This document shows, piece after piece, positions 1-7,741 of a DNA stretch of 64,000 bases. The stretch's first letter is position 1. Each line of letters opens with the position of its first letter. Both the position numbers and the translations under genes were made by a program. This stretch comes from Halorubrum aquaticum (lineage in GTDB: Archaea; Halobacteriota; Halobacteria; Halobacteriales; Haloferacaceae), in NCBI RefSeq assembly GCF_900113615.1, contig NZ_FOPZ01000011.1, forward strand, positions 33,896 to 97,895, written 5' to 3'. Under the pieces are notes generated by a model, which saw only the letters and a program-made list of their open reading frames with translations, made no database searches and was not told where the DNA came from.

Positions 1-394
1 CGACGGCGTCCACCTCGGACGGTCGGACCTCCCGATCGAGGTCGCTCGCGAGCAGCTCGGCTCCGACGCGGTCGTCGGCGCGTCGGCGTCGACGGTCGCG
101 GAGGCGAGGGCGGCGGTCGACGCCGGCGCGGACTACCTCGGCGTCGGGGCCGTGTACGGGACCGACTCGAAGGACGTCTCGGGCGACCGGGACGGGATCG
201 GTCCCGAACGCGTCGCCGCGGTCGCCGACGCGGTCGACGTTCCCGTGATCGGCATCGGCGGGATCGACGCGGAAAACGCCGCTCGCGTCGTCGAGGCGGG
301 CGCGACCGGCGTGGCGGTCGTCTCCGCGATCACGGCCGCCGAGGACCCGCGGGCGGCGACCGAGGCGCTTCGTGAAGCGGTCGCTCCCGAGTAA
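1..394 (+). CDS. thiE: Thiamine-phosphate synthase ThiE, C-terminal part
   Basis: This is the last 130 codons or so of a TIM-barrel enzyme; the start lies outside the window. ThiE joins the thiazole and pyrimidine phosphates to make thiamine phosphate in the cytoplasm. Visible family signatures are HLGRSDLP at the left edge, GVGAVYGTDSKDVSG (the phosphate and substrate loop, usually G-P-V/I-F-x-T-x-T-K), and IGGIDAENA followed by GVAVVSAI (the C-terminal phosphate-binding loops). A family member normally has about 210 residues, so roughly 80 N-terminal residues are missing. A TenA-like thiamine salvage gene lies at 6976-7674, but it is not in the same operon. Confidence 0.9.
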   Translation, partial: DGVHLGRSDLPIEVAREQLGSDAVVGASASTVAEARAAVDAGADYLGVGAVYGTDSKDVSGDRDGIGPERVAAVADAVDVPVIGIGGIDAENAARVVEAGATGVAVVSAITAAEDPRAATEALREAVAPE

Positions 395-653
395 GCCTAA
401 GCCGACGCCGAACGGTGAGTCCGGCGGCGGGCCCTCGGTCCTCGGGAACCGGGAGACTGGAAGGGGGAGTGGCGAACGGGCGGTGCGTGTCGGTCGGGAG
501 GCGTGTCAGTCGGGAGGCGCGTCGGTCGTGGGACCGTGTCCCTCCTCCCGAAACCGCGCGGGACCACACCGCACACCCGCGTTCCCCCGCGCGGCGATCG
601 AGCGCGTCACGTGACGGGGTGTGCCGGCATCCGATAAGAGGTGACGCCCGGAC

Positions 654-1361
654 CTACCGCGTCGCCTGCTTCCACTGGCGGAGTCCGACGCGCTCGCCGT
701 CGACCTCCTCGGCGGGCGCGTCGGTGGCGGCCCAGACGAAGAGCGGCGCGACGCTGTCGGGGTCGCGGGCGCGCTCCTTCCCGGTGAGGTCGGTGGCGAC
801 GAGTCCGGGGTCGACGACGCCGACCGTCGCGTCGAGGTCGGCGGCGAAGCCGCGGGCGACCGCCTCGGCGGCGGCCTTCGAGACCGCGTACGCGCCCATC
901 CCCGACTTGGATTCGTGGGCGACGGATCCCGAAGGGACGAGGACGCGCGCGTCGGCGGCGAGGTGTGGGATCGCCTCGCGTATCGTGGCGAACACGCCGC
1001 GCGCGTTCGTTCGCATGGTGTCGTCGAAGTCGCGGTAGCCGACCTCGTCGGTCGGCGTGTCGCCGGGTCCGCCGTGGAAGACCGCCGCGTTGGCGAGGAC
1101 GACATCGACGGGGCCGGCCTCGCGGGCGACGCGCTCGAAGAACCGCTCGAGGTCGAACTCGTCGCGGACGTCGACGCGCGCGCCCCAGGCGGTTCCGGAC
1201 TCGTCGTCCGTCGTCCCTTCGTTCAAGTCCGTGACCGTCCGGTCGACGGCGGCCCCGTCGCGGCCGGAGACGGCGACGAACGCGCCGGCGTCGACGAACG
1301 CCCTCGCCACCGACCGCCCGATCCCGCTCGTTGCGCCGGTGATCGCGACCGTCCGTTCCAT
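654..1361 (-). CDS. SDR family oxidoreductase
   Basis: A complete classical short-chain dehydrogenase/reductase of 235 residues. The nucleotide-binding motif TGATSGIG is at residues 8-15, the structural NAG motif is present as NAA near residue 91, the catalytic serine is in PSGS near residue 144, and YAVSK puts the catalytic Tyr and Lys at 158 and 162. It is a cytosolic NAD(P)H-dependent oxidoreductase of unknown substrate. The gene is divergent from crtD at 1450, and the 88-base gap holds the crtD promoter. Nothing in the sequence ties it to carotenoid synthesis apart from position. Confidence 0.85.
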   Translation of the reverse strand: MERTVAITGATSGIGRSVARAFVDAGAFVAVSGRDGAAVDRTVTDLNEGTTDDESGTAWGARVDVRDEFDLERFFERVAREAGPVDVVLANAAVFHGGPGDTPTDEVGYRDFDDTMRTNARGVFATIREAIPHLAADARVLVPSGSVAHESKSGMGAYAVSKAAAEAVARGFAADLDATVGVVDPGLVATDLTGKERARDPDSVAPLFVWAATDAPAEEVDGERVGLRQWKQATR

Positions 1362-1393
1362 CGGGGATCCGTACGGACGGCGGCGACTTAGTG

Positions 1394-1426
1394 ATACCCA
1401 CTACGGCCGTCGTGGTGGTATTTATA
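1394..1426 (+). promoter_or_regulatory. crtD promoter with operator-like inverted repeat
   Basis: An imperfect inverted repeat spans 1394-1421: ATACCCACTACGG and CCGTCGTGGTGGTAT pair with a two-base gap. It runs into the TATA-like element TATTTATA at 1419-1426. The crtD ATG at 1450 is about 26 bases past the TATA centre, the normal spacing for a haloarchaeal leaderless transcript. The repeat covers the position where TFB would bind, so a regulator bound there would be expected to affect initiation; the regulator is not identified. Confidence 0.5.
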
Positions 1427-1449
1427 CGGTTCCCGTCCGAGGATCGGAT

Positions 1450-2949
1450 ATGGACGCGGCCCCCGACACCGAAGCCGTGGCCGACGAGTCCGTCGTCGTG
1501 ATCGGCGGCGGGTTCGGCGGCCTCTCGACGGCCTGTTACCTCGCCGACGCCGGCGCGGACGTCACCCTCCTCGAGAAGAACGAACAGCTCGGCGGGCGCG
1601 CGAGCCGCCTCGAGGCCGACGGGTTCCGCTTCGACATGGGCCCCTCGTGGTACCTCATGCCCGACGTGTTCGAGCGCTTCTTCGGCCACTTCGACCGCTC
1701 GCCGGAGGAGTACTACACGCTGACCCACCTCGACCCGCACTATCGCGTGTTCTGGAAGGACGGCGACCGGGTCGACGTGCTCCCCGACATGGAGCACAAC
1801 CGGGAGCTGTTCGAGGCGTACGAGCCCGGCGCGGGCGAGGCGCTCGACGCCTATCTCGAGGAGGCCGAACGCACCTACGAGATCGGGATGGAACACTTCG
1901 TCTACGAGGACCGCCCTCGCCTCCGCGACTACGTCGACCGCGACGTGATGCGGTACTCGTGGGGCCTCTCGCTGCTCGGGAAGATGCAGGGACACGTCGA
2001 GGGCTACTTCGATCACCCGAAACTCCAGCAGCTGATGCAGTACACGCTGGTCTTCCTGGGCGGGTCGCCGACGAACACGCCCGCGCTGTACAACCTGATG
2101 AGCCACGTCGATTTCAACATGGGCGTGTACTACCCCGACGGGGGACTCGGCGCGGTCGTCGACGGCATCGTCGAACTCGCCGAGGAGCTCGGCGTCGAGT
2201 TCGTCACCGACGCGGAGGTCACGGGGATCGAGGGGCGCTACGGCGCGTTCGCGGTCGACACCGTCGGCGGCGACCGCTACCTCGCCGACGTCGTCGTCTC
2301 GAACGCCGACTACGCCCACACCGAACGGGAGCTGTTGCCCGAGCGGAAGCGCCAGTACACCGAGGAGTACTGGGAGTCGCGGACGTTCGCGCCCTCGGCG
2401 TTCCTGTTGTACCTCGGGGTCGAGGGCGACGTTCCGGAGCTCGCCCACCACACCCTCGTGTTGCCGACGCGGTGGGACGAGCACTTCGCGCAGATCTTCG
2501 ACGACCCCGCATGGCCCGACGACCCGGCCTATTACCTCTGTGTGCCCTCGGAGACCGACGAGACGGTCGCCCCGGAGGGCCACAGCAACCTCTTCGCGCT
2601 CGTCCCCATCGCGCCCGGGCTGGAGGACACCCCGGAGCTCCGCGAGGAGTACCGCGACCTCGTGCTCGACGACATCGCGGAGAACACCGGAACGGAGCTG
2701 CGCGACCGGATCGTCTTCGAGGAGACGTTCTGCGTCGCGGACTTCGCGGACCGCTACAACAGCTACGACGGGAGCGCGCTCGGGCTCGCGCACACTCTCC
2801 GGCAAACGTCGCTGTTCCGCCCGCCGCACCGCTCGACCGCGGTCAAGGGGCTCTACTTCACCGGCGCGACCACGACGCCCGGCATCGGCGTCCCGATGTG
2901 TCTCATAAGCGGGGGACTGACCGCCGAACGGATCGCGGACACGATCTGA
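1450..2949 (+). CDS. crtD: Carotenoid 3,4-desaturase (phytoene desaturase family)
   Basis: A 499-residue FAD-dependent amine-oxidase-fold desaturase. The dinucleotide-binding motif VVVIGGGFGGLS is at residues 15-26, followed by LLEKNEQLGGRA, and the C-terminal FAD signature appears as GLYFTGATTTPGIGVPM. The family includes CrtI and CrtD. I call it CrtD because it is directly followed by lyeJ and cruF, the order known for the bacterioruberin cluster of Haloarcula japonica, where CrtD introduces the 3,4 double bonds into C50 intermediates. The start is the ATG about 26 bases after the TATA box; the frame is open further upstream but overlaps the divergent SDR gene. A CrtI-type activity cannot be excluded from sequence alone. 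Confidence 0.87.
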   Translation: MDAAPDTEAVADESVVVIGGGFGGLSTACYLADAGADVTLLEKNEQLGGRASRLEADGFRFDMGPSWYLMPDVFERFFGHFDRSPEEYYTLTHLDPHYRVFWKDGDRVDVLPDMEHNRELFEAYEPGAGEALDAYLEEAERTYEIGMEHFVYEDRPRLRDYVDRDVMRYSWGLSLLGKMQGHVEGYFDHPKLQQLMQYTLVFLGGSPTNTPALYNLMSHVDFNMGVYYPDGGLGAVVDGIVELAEELGVEFVTDAEVTGIEGRYGAFAVDTVGGDRYLADVVVSNADYAHTERELLPERKRQYTEEYWESRTFAPSAFLLYLGVEGDVPELAHHTLVLPTRWDEHFAQIFDDPAWPDDPAYYLCVPSETDETVAPEGHSNLFALVPIAPGLEDTPELREEYRDLVLDDIAENTGTELRDRIVFEETFCVADFADRYNSYDGSALGLAHTLRQTSLFRPPHRSTAVKGLYFTGATTTPGIGVPMCLISGGLTAERIADTI

Positions 2950-2954
2950 GAGCC

Positions 2955-3881
2955 GTGACCGGTTCCGACGCCGCGGGCGATCGTGACGGGGACGACGCCG
3001 ACCGCGCCGGCGACGGGGCGGCCGCCGACCTCGCCGACCATCTCCGCTACCTGCTCGTGCTCTCGCGGCCGCGTTTCTGGCTCTACCTCGCCGGCCCCGT
3101 CGCCGTCGGCGTCGCGTACGGGATCGACGGGGTGGACGGGCTGTTCACGCCGACGACGCTCGCGCTCGCCGGCTACTTCCTCGTGCCGGCCAACGTCTTC
3201 CTCTACGGCGTCAACGACGTCTTCGACGCCGACGTCGACGCGCACAACCCGAAGAAGGGCGACCGGGAGGCGCGGTGGCGGGGGAACCGGCTCGCGCTCC
3301 TCGCGGTGGTCGTCGCGGCCGCGCTCGGGGTCGGGACGTTCGCCGTCACCCCGCCGGTCGCGTGGCCGTTCCTCGCCGGGTTCTTCGTCCTCGCCGCGGG
3401 CTACAGCGTGCCGCCGGTCCGGTTCAAGACGACCCCGTTCGCGGACTCGGTCTCGAACGGGCTCTACGTCCTCCCGGGAGCCGCCGCGTACGCGACGGTC
3501 GCGGGGACGGCTCCGCCGACGTTCGCGCTCGCGGGCGCGTGGCTGTGGACGATGGGGATGCACACGTTCTCCGCGATCCCGGACGTCGAACCCGATCGGG
3601 AAGCCGGGATCCGGACGACGGCGACGCTTCTCGGCGAGTCGCGGACGTACGCGTACTGTCTCGCCTGTTGGGTCGCCGCCGCGGTCGCGTTCGCCGCGGT
3701 CGACGTTCGACTCGGCGCGCTCCTCGGCGTCTATCCCGTCTTCGTGACGTGGGTCGCGGTCTCGGGCGTCGCCGTCGACCGCGCCTACTGGTGGTTCCCC
3801 GCGCTCAACACGGTCGTCGGGGCGTTATTTACCATGGGCGGGCTCTGGAGGATCTACCCAGTCTGGGAGGCGCTCGGATGA
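2955..3881 (+). CDS. lyeJ: Lycopene elongase/1,2-hydratase (UbiA prenyltransferase)
   Basis: A 308-residue polytopic UbiA-family prenyltransferase starting with GTG five bases after crtD. It carries both Mg-diphosphate motifs: NDVFDADVD at residues 87-95 and DVEPDREAG at 210-218. A charged halophilic N-terminus of about 25 residues precedes the first membrane segment. In haloarchaea LyeJ adds two C5 units and hydrates lycopene to give dihydrobisanhydrobacterioruberin in the membrane. Its stop overlaps the ATG of cruF (ATGA), which suggests translational coupling and a shared transcript. The crtD-lyeJ-cruF context makes this assignment stronger than the UbiA fold alone. Confidence 0.9.
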   Translation: MTGSDAAGDRDGDDADRAGDGAAADLADHLRYLLVLSRPRFWLYLAGPVAVGVAYGIDGVDGLFTPTTLALAGYFLVPANVFLYGVNDVFDADVDAHNPKKGDREARWRGNRLALLAVVVAAALGVGTFAVTPPVAWPFLAGFFVLAAGYSVPPVRFKTTPFADSVSNGLYVLPGAAAYATVAGTAPPTFALAGAWLWTMGMHTFSAIPDVEPDREAGIRTTATLLGESRTYAYCLACWVAAAVAFAAVDVRLGALLGVYPVFVTWVAVSGVAVDRAYWWFPALNTVVGALFTMGGLWRIYPVWEALG

Positions 3882-4795
3882 GCGGCGACGGCTCGGGAGT
3901 GAGCGACGACGGTTCGTCGACGACGGCCGCGGACTCGGAGACGGCCACGGGCTCCGGGACGGACGCGTTCCGCGACCGGCTCCCGGACACTCGCGACGGT
4001 CTCGAGGCGTTTCTCGACGGGGTCGTCCGCGAGAACCGCTTCACGATCGCCGTGCTCTTCCCGGCCGTCGGCGCGGTCACGCTCGTCGGGAGCGCGGAGG
4101 GGTGGATCCCCGAGCCGTTCGCCTTCAACCCCTGGTTCGTGCTGTTCGGCGTCTGCGTGATGCGCTCGCCGCTCGTGGTCGGGGTCCTCCCGCTCTTCGA
4201 CCGACGAGCGGCCGGCTGGCTCGGCGTCCTCGTCGCGTACACCTACGCCATCGAGAGCGTCGGGGTCCGGACCGGCTGGCCGTACGGCGGCTTCGAGTAC
4301 GCGATCGACCTCGGCCCGATGGTCGGCGGGGTGCCGCTCGCGCTCCCGGTCTTCTTCATCCCGCTCGTGGTCAACGCCTACCTGCTCTGTCTGTTGCTCC
4401 TCGGTGGCCGCGGGTCGAACGGCTGGATCCGGCTGTTCGCCGTGAGCGCGGCCGTCGTCGCGATGGACGTGGTGTTGGACCCCGGCGCGGTCGCCGTCGG
4501 GTTCTGGACGTTCGGCGGCGGCGCGTTCTACGGGGTCCCCCTCTCGAACTACGCGGGGTGGGTGTTGTCGGCGGTCGTCGCGGTGGTCACGCTGGACCGC
4601 GGGTTCGAGACGGACGCGGTCCGCGAGCGGCTGGCGGACTGTGAGTTCATGCTCGACGACATGGTGAGTTTCGTGATCCTCTGGGGCGGGATCAACGTCT
4701 GGTTCGGCAACTTCCTCCCCGCGCTCGTCGCGCTCGCGTTCGGCCTCGGACTCCTCGCGACGGACCGGTTCGACGCCGGCCTGTTGAGGCCGTGA
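3878..4795 (+). CDS. cruF: Bisanhydrobacterioruberin hydratase CruF
   Basis: A 305-residue DUF422-type membrane protein with several hydrophobic helices after a 40-residue acidic and serine-rich N-terminus. Family-like segments are GWPYGGFEYAIDLGP near residues 138-152, VAMDVVLDPGAVAVGFW, and the C-terminal WGGINVWFGNFLPA. CruF hydrates the C50 carotenoid ends in the last step to bacterioruberin, the red membrane pigment. It is the third gene of the crtD-lyeJ-cruF operon and overlaps lyeJ by 4 bases. Phytoene synthase and lycopene synthesis genes are not in this window. Confidence 0.9.
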   Translation: MSGDGSGVSDDGSSTTAADSETATGSGTDAFRDRLPDTRDGLEAFLDGVVRENRFTIAVLFPAVGAVTLVGSAEGWIPEPFAFNPWFVLFGVCVMRSPLVVGVLPLFDRRAAGWLGVLVAYTYAIESVGVRTGWPYGGFEYAIDLGPMVGGVPLALPVFFIPLVVNAYLLCLLLLGGRGSNGWIRLFAVSAAVVAMDVVLDPGAVAVGFWTFGGGAFYGVPLSNYAGWVLSAVVAVVTLDRGFETDAVRERLADCEFMLDDMVSFVILWGGINVWFGNFLPALVALAFGLGLLATDRFDAGLLRP

Positions 4796-4893
4796 TGCCG
4801 GGGCGGCCGAGTGGGCCGGGGCGGCGGCACCGGGAGAACCGACCACGGATCCGACTCGAAACCCCTTATATGCGGGCCGCCCGTCCCTTCGAT

Positions 4894-4947
4894 ATGGAGA
4901 CGAGCGTCGTCGACGAGACGGGTCGCGAACGGGGGATCGATGAGTAG
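4894..4947 (+). CDS. Possible 17-residue leader peptide
   Basis: A short frame METSVVDETGRERGIDE starts about 26 bases after the TATA-like TTATAT at 4866-4871, exactly where a leaderless transcript would begin. Its TAG stop at 4945-4947 lies inside the start of the DisA_N gene (ATG 4940-4942), an 8-base overlap. The layout fits a leaderless leader ORF coupled to the downstream gene. No homology is recognised, and it could be a chance frame in a 5' leader. Confidence 0.35.
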   Translation: METSVVDETGRERGIDE

Positions 4948-5497
4948 CCTCGCGATCGAGTACGGCTCCCACGAGCGCGTTCGGGAACTGATCGACCGGC
5001 TGCGGTTCTGTGCGGAACACGTGAGCGTCGACTTCGACGGCTGGGAGGAGCCCCACGTGAAGGGACCGGGGCTGTACTTCGCGGTCGTCGCCGACCGCGA
5101 GTACGGGTCGTACGTGGACCCGATGGGCGACAACCGGTGGCCGCGGGACGACTGTCCCTCGGTCTTCGAGGAGAACGCGTTCGTCGAGTCGACGGAGTCG
5201 GTGGCTCTCGAGGGGGACGGCGGGATCGTCGTCGCCGTCGACGGCGAGATCGAGTCACAGATGGTTCGGTTCCGGGACCTCGGGACCGGGAGCGGCGAGG
5301 ACGACCTCGCCGACGACGTCGCCTACGAGCCGTGGATGGGGTCACGCCACATGAGCGCGATCGAGACGTCGGTCAGGCCCGAGGTCGTCGCCACGGTCAC
5401 CCTGAGCGAGGAGACCGGTCGCGTGAGCGTCTTCCGGGACGGCGAGGCGGAGTCGACGACCAGGTCGGAGATCGGCGGTCCCTGGCGCGCGGAGTAG
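4940..5497 (+). CDS. DisA_N-domain protein, diadenylate cyclase-like
   Basis: A 185-residue cytosolic protein that looks like the DisA_N/DacA nucleotide cyclase fold used to make cyclic di-AMP. The DGA-type motif appears as DGG (residues 93-95, then IVVAVDGEI), and the RHR-type motif as GSRHMSA (R136, H137, M138) followed by VVATVTLSEETGRVSVFRDG, typical of the second half of the domain. Both catalytic motifs deviate from consensus, so activity is uncertain; it may be an active haloarchaeal variant or a nucleotide-binding relative. The start chosen is the ATG after the leader frame; an earlier in-frame start exists at 4811 but lies upstream of the TATA box. Confidence 0.6.
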   Translation: MSSLAIEYGSHERVRELIDRLRFCAEHVSVDFDGWEEPHVKGPGLYFAVVADREYGSYVDPMGDNRWPRDDCPSVFEENAFVESTESVALEGDGGIVVAVDGEIESQMVRFRDLGTGSGEDDLADDVAYEPWMGSRHMSAIETSVRPEVVATVTLSEETGRVSVFRDGEAESTTRSEIGGPWRAE

Positions 5498-5565
5498 ACG
5501 CCCGCGACCCCACCGAACGAGGATCCGACCCCATTCTTATGCCCGCCCCGCGCCAACCGCCGCGT

Positions 5566-5991
5566 ATGTACGACGACGTCCTGATCCCGACCGACGGCAG
5601 CGAGGGGGTCGACCGAGCGCTCGATCACGCGATCCCGCTGGCGAGCGACCACGACGCGACCGTCCACGCCCTGTACGTCGTGGACCGCCGGGTGGCGAAC
5701 GCGAGTTCGGGCGACCTCCACGACGAGGTCATCGCCGACCTCGAATCGCAGGGGGAGGCGGCCGTCGCGGCCGTCGCGGACCGGGTCGAGGCGGCCGGAC
5801 TCGACGTCGAGACCCACGTGCGCCACGGGACGCCCGACACCGAGATCGTCGGGTACGCGGAGGACACCGGGATCGACGTGATCGTGATGAGTCCGGAGGG
5901 GAAGTCTCCCCGCGAGCGGATCCGGTCGCTGGGAAGCGTCTCCGACCGCGTCACCGACGACGCGACGGTGCCCGTGTTCCTGATCAAATAG
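5566..5991 (+). CDS. Universal stress protein (UspA family)
   Basis: A 141-residue single-domain Usp protein. It opens with the typical MYDDVLIPTDGSEG and ends with the ATP-loop region, here MSPEGKSPRERIRSLGS and PVFLIK. The usual G-x2-G-x9-G-S/T motif is not intact: the second glycine position is occupied by Lys, so ATP binding is doubtful. The ATG at 5566 was chosen because a TATA-like TTCTTAT lies 26-30 bases upstream; an in-frame ATG at 5539 overlaps that element. The role is presumably stress-related signalling; the partner is unknown. Confidence 0.88.
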   Translation: MYDDVLIPTDGSEGVDRALDHAIPLASDHDATVHALYVVDRRVANASSGDLHDEVIADLESQGEAAVAAVADRVEAAGLDVETHVRHGTPDTEIVGYAEDTGIDVIVMSPEGKSPRERIRSLGSVSDRVTDDATVPVFLIK

Positions 5992-6040
5992 GCCGCGTTC
6001 ACTCCTCAACGTATTTGTCCGTGGCGACGCACGGTTCGGC

Positions 6041-6829
6041 ATGAAACTCACCGTCCTCGGCAGCGGAAGCGCGATGCCGGTCCCCGACCGCGTCCAGTCG
6101 GGGTACCTCCTCGAGGACCGCGACGGCGAGACCGACCGGTCGTTGCTGGTCGATTGCGGCAGCGGCGTGCTCCAGCGCCTCGCCGACACCGATCCCGGCT
6201 ACGAGGGGGTCTCGACCGTCCTGTTGACGCACCACCACCTCGACCACGTCGCCGCGCTGCTCCCGCTCGTGAAGGCGCGGTGGCTGGCGGGCGAGGAGCA
6301 CCTCGAGGTCGTCGGCCCGACCGGGACCAAGGCGCTCGTCGACGGCCTGCTCGGCGTTCACGACTACCTCGACGGGCGGATCGACCTCGCGCTCCGGGAG
6401 ATACCGGCGGGCCGGGCGTTCACCGCGGGCGGGTTCGACGTCGTCGGCCACGAGACGCGCCACTCGATGTCGGGCCTCGCGTACCGGTTCTCGCCGCCGA
6501 GCCGGAGCGCCGGTCCCGCGGACGGGCCCCTCACCCTCTCGGGCGACTCCGAGGCGTTCGCGGGGCTCGCACGGTTCGCGGACGGCAGCGACGTCCTCGT
6601 CCACGACTGCTCGTTCCCCGACGGGACCGACGTCTCGAACCACCCGACGCCGACGTCGCTCGGGGAGTCGCTCTCCGAGGTCGACGTCGGGACGCTGCTG
6701 CTCTCACACCTCTATCCGCACACCGGCGGGCGCGAGGGGGAGATGGAAGCGAGCGTCCGGGAGGCGGGCTTCGACGGCGACGTGCGGGTCGCCTCCGACG
6801 GACTCGAAGTTCGGATCCTCCCGGAGTAG
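6041..6829 (+). CDS. MBL-fold metallo-hydrolase, RNase Z-like
   Basis: A 262-residue metallo-beta-lactamase-fold protein. It begins MKLTVLGSGSAMPVPDR like RNase Z and ElaC relatives, has LTHHHLDHVAAL (HxHxDH zinc motif, about residues 64-75), then HDCSFPDG, NHPTPTSL and LLLSHLYPH, which supply the remaining metal ligands. The long exosite arm of tRNA-processing RNase Z is not evident, so it may be a phosphodiesterase or another hydrolase of the RNase Z-like subgroup. It stands alone between uspA and tenA. The substrate is not predictable from sequence. Confidence 0.8.
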   Translation: MKLTVLGSGSAMPVPDRVQSGYLLEDRDGETDRSLLVDCGSGVLQRLADTDPGYEGVSTVLLTHHHLDHVAALLPLVKARWLAGEEHLEVVGPTGTKALVDGLLGVHDYLDGRIDLALREIPAGRAFTAGGFDVVGHETRHSMSGLAYRFSPPSRSAGPADGPLTLSGDSEAFAGLARFADGSDVLVHDCSFPDGTDVSNHPTPTSLGESLSEVDVGTLLLSHLYPHTGGREGEMEASVREAGFDGDVRVASDGLEVRILPE

Positions 6830-6924
6830 CAGTCCCACCGCGGCATCCGGGCCTCGAGTTCCGGACGATCGGCATGAGTGGACTTCGGGAACGTCCCCCG
6901 TGGAGACCTGCGATGTCGATTAGA

Positions 6925-6955
6925 TATTACCACATAATACCACAGACTTATCATA
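6925..6955 (+). promoter_or_regulatory. tenA promoter with adjacent 10-bp direct repeats
   Basis: In an A/T-rich island two adjacent 10-base repeats, TATTACCACA (6925-6934) and TAATACCACA (6935-6944), differ at one position. They sit directly upstream of the TATA-like GACTTATCATA at 6945-6955, and the tenA ATG at 6976 is about 26 bases further. The position suits a regulator site beside the core promoter, plausibly thiamine-responsive given the gene. Confidence 0.45.
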
Positions 6956-6975
6956 CCTCGTCCGAATGTGATTCC

Positions 6976-7674
6976 ATGGCCTTCAGCGACACCCTTCTGG
7001 ACGCGGGGTCGGAGATCTGGGCGGCACAGTTCGAGCACCCGTTCGTGTGCGAACTCGCGACGGGTGACCTCCCCGACGCCGCGTTCCGACGGTGGCTCGA
7101 GCAGGATCACCGCTATCTCTTCGATTACGCCAGGGCGTACGCGGTCGCCGGCGCGAAGGCGCGTGAGGAGGCCGCGATGGCGACGCTGCTCGGCGGGGCG
7201 GATGCCGTGTTGAACGAGGAGCTCGACCTCCATCGGTCGTTCGCGGCCGAGTACGGAGTGACCGAGAGCGACCTCCGAGGGACGGCGAAAACTCCGACCT
7301 GCGAGGCGTACACGAGCTTCCTCGTGCGAACCGCCCACGACCGACCGGTTCCCGTCGCTGTCGCCGCGCTGTTCCCGTGTATGAAGGGGTACCTCGACGT
7401 GGCCGATCACATGGCCGAGCTCTCCGGTGGAGACCACCGGTACACTCCGTTCATCGAGACGTACACGAGCGGGTCGTTCCGCGCCGAGACCGCCTCGATG
7501 CGCGACCTCCTCGACGGGTTCGCCGAGTCGTATCCCGGCCACCGCGACGCGATGCGCGAGGTCTTCCTCACGAGCGCCGAGTTCGAGTTGGCGTTCTGGG
7601 AGATGGCGTACGACGGTGAAACGTGGGCGACCCGCGGGTCGGTCGATCCCGTCGACGCTCGTGGTCGAGCGTAA
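6976..7674 (+). CDS. tenA: TenA family protein (thiaminase II-like)
   Basis: A 232-residue all-helical TenA protein. It has Cys135 in LFPCMKGYLDVADHM, matching the catalytic Cys135 of Bacillus TenA, Asp44 in EQDHRYLFDY, Tyr112 in EAYTSF, and the C-terminal EFELAFWEMAYDGE with the conserved glutamate near residue 209. TenA hydrolyses aminopyrimidine compounds from degraded thiamine for salvage. A partial thiE gene lies 6.5 kb upstream. The start is the ATG 26 bases after the TATA box; the frame reads back into the MBL gene but has no promoter there. Confidence 0.88.
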   Translation: MAFSDTLLDAGSEIWAAQFEHPFVCELATGDLPDAAFRRWLEQDHRYLFDYARAYAVAGAKAREEAAMATLLGGADAVLNEELDLHRSFAAEYGVTESDLRGTAKTPTCEAYTSFLVRTAHDRPVPVAVAALFPCMKGYLDVADHMAELSGGDHRYTPFIETYTSGSFRAETASMRDLLDGFAESYPGHRDAMREVFLTSAEFELAFWEMAYDGETWATRGSVDPVDARGRA

Positions 7675-7712
7675 CGGTTGGAAGTTACATAGGAGCCCGA
7701 TCGACCCGGATG

Positions 7713-7718
7713 TTTAAA
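7713..7718 (+). promoter_or_regulatory. TATA box of moaA
   Basis: TTTAAA is centred 26 bases before the ATG at 7742. It decides that start over an in-frame ATG at 7724, which would lie only a few bases from the TATA box. Confidence 0.5.
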
Positions 7719-7741
7719 CGTTCGTGCGGGTATCTGGTGGT

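Noticed and set aside
395..653. Gap between thiE and the first SDR gene
   Set aside because: No start, promoter or conserved frame could be supported; only short open frames from high G+C.
607..2829. Long minus-strand open frame across the SDR and crtD genes
   Set aside because: It is antisense to crtD and out of frame in the SDR gene, with Arg-rich translation.
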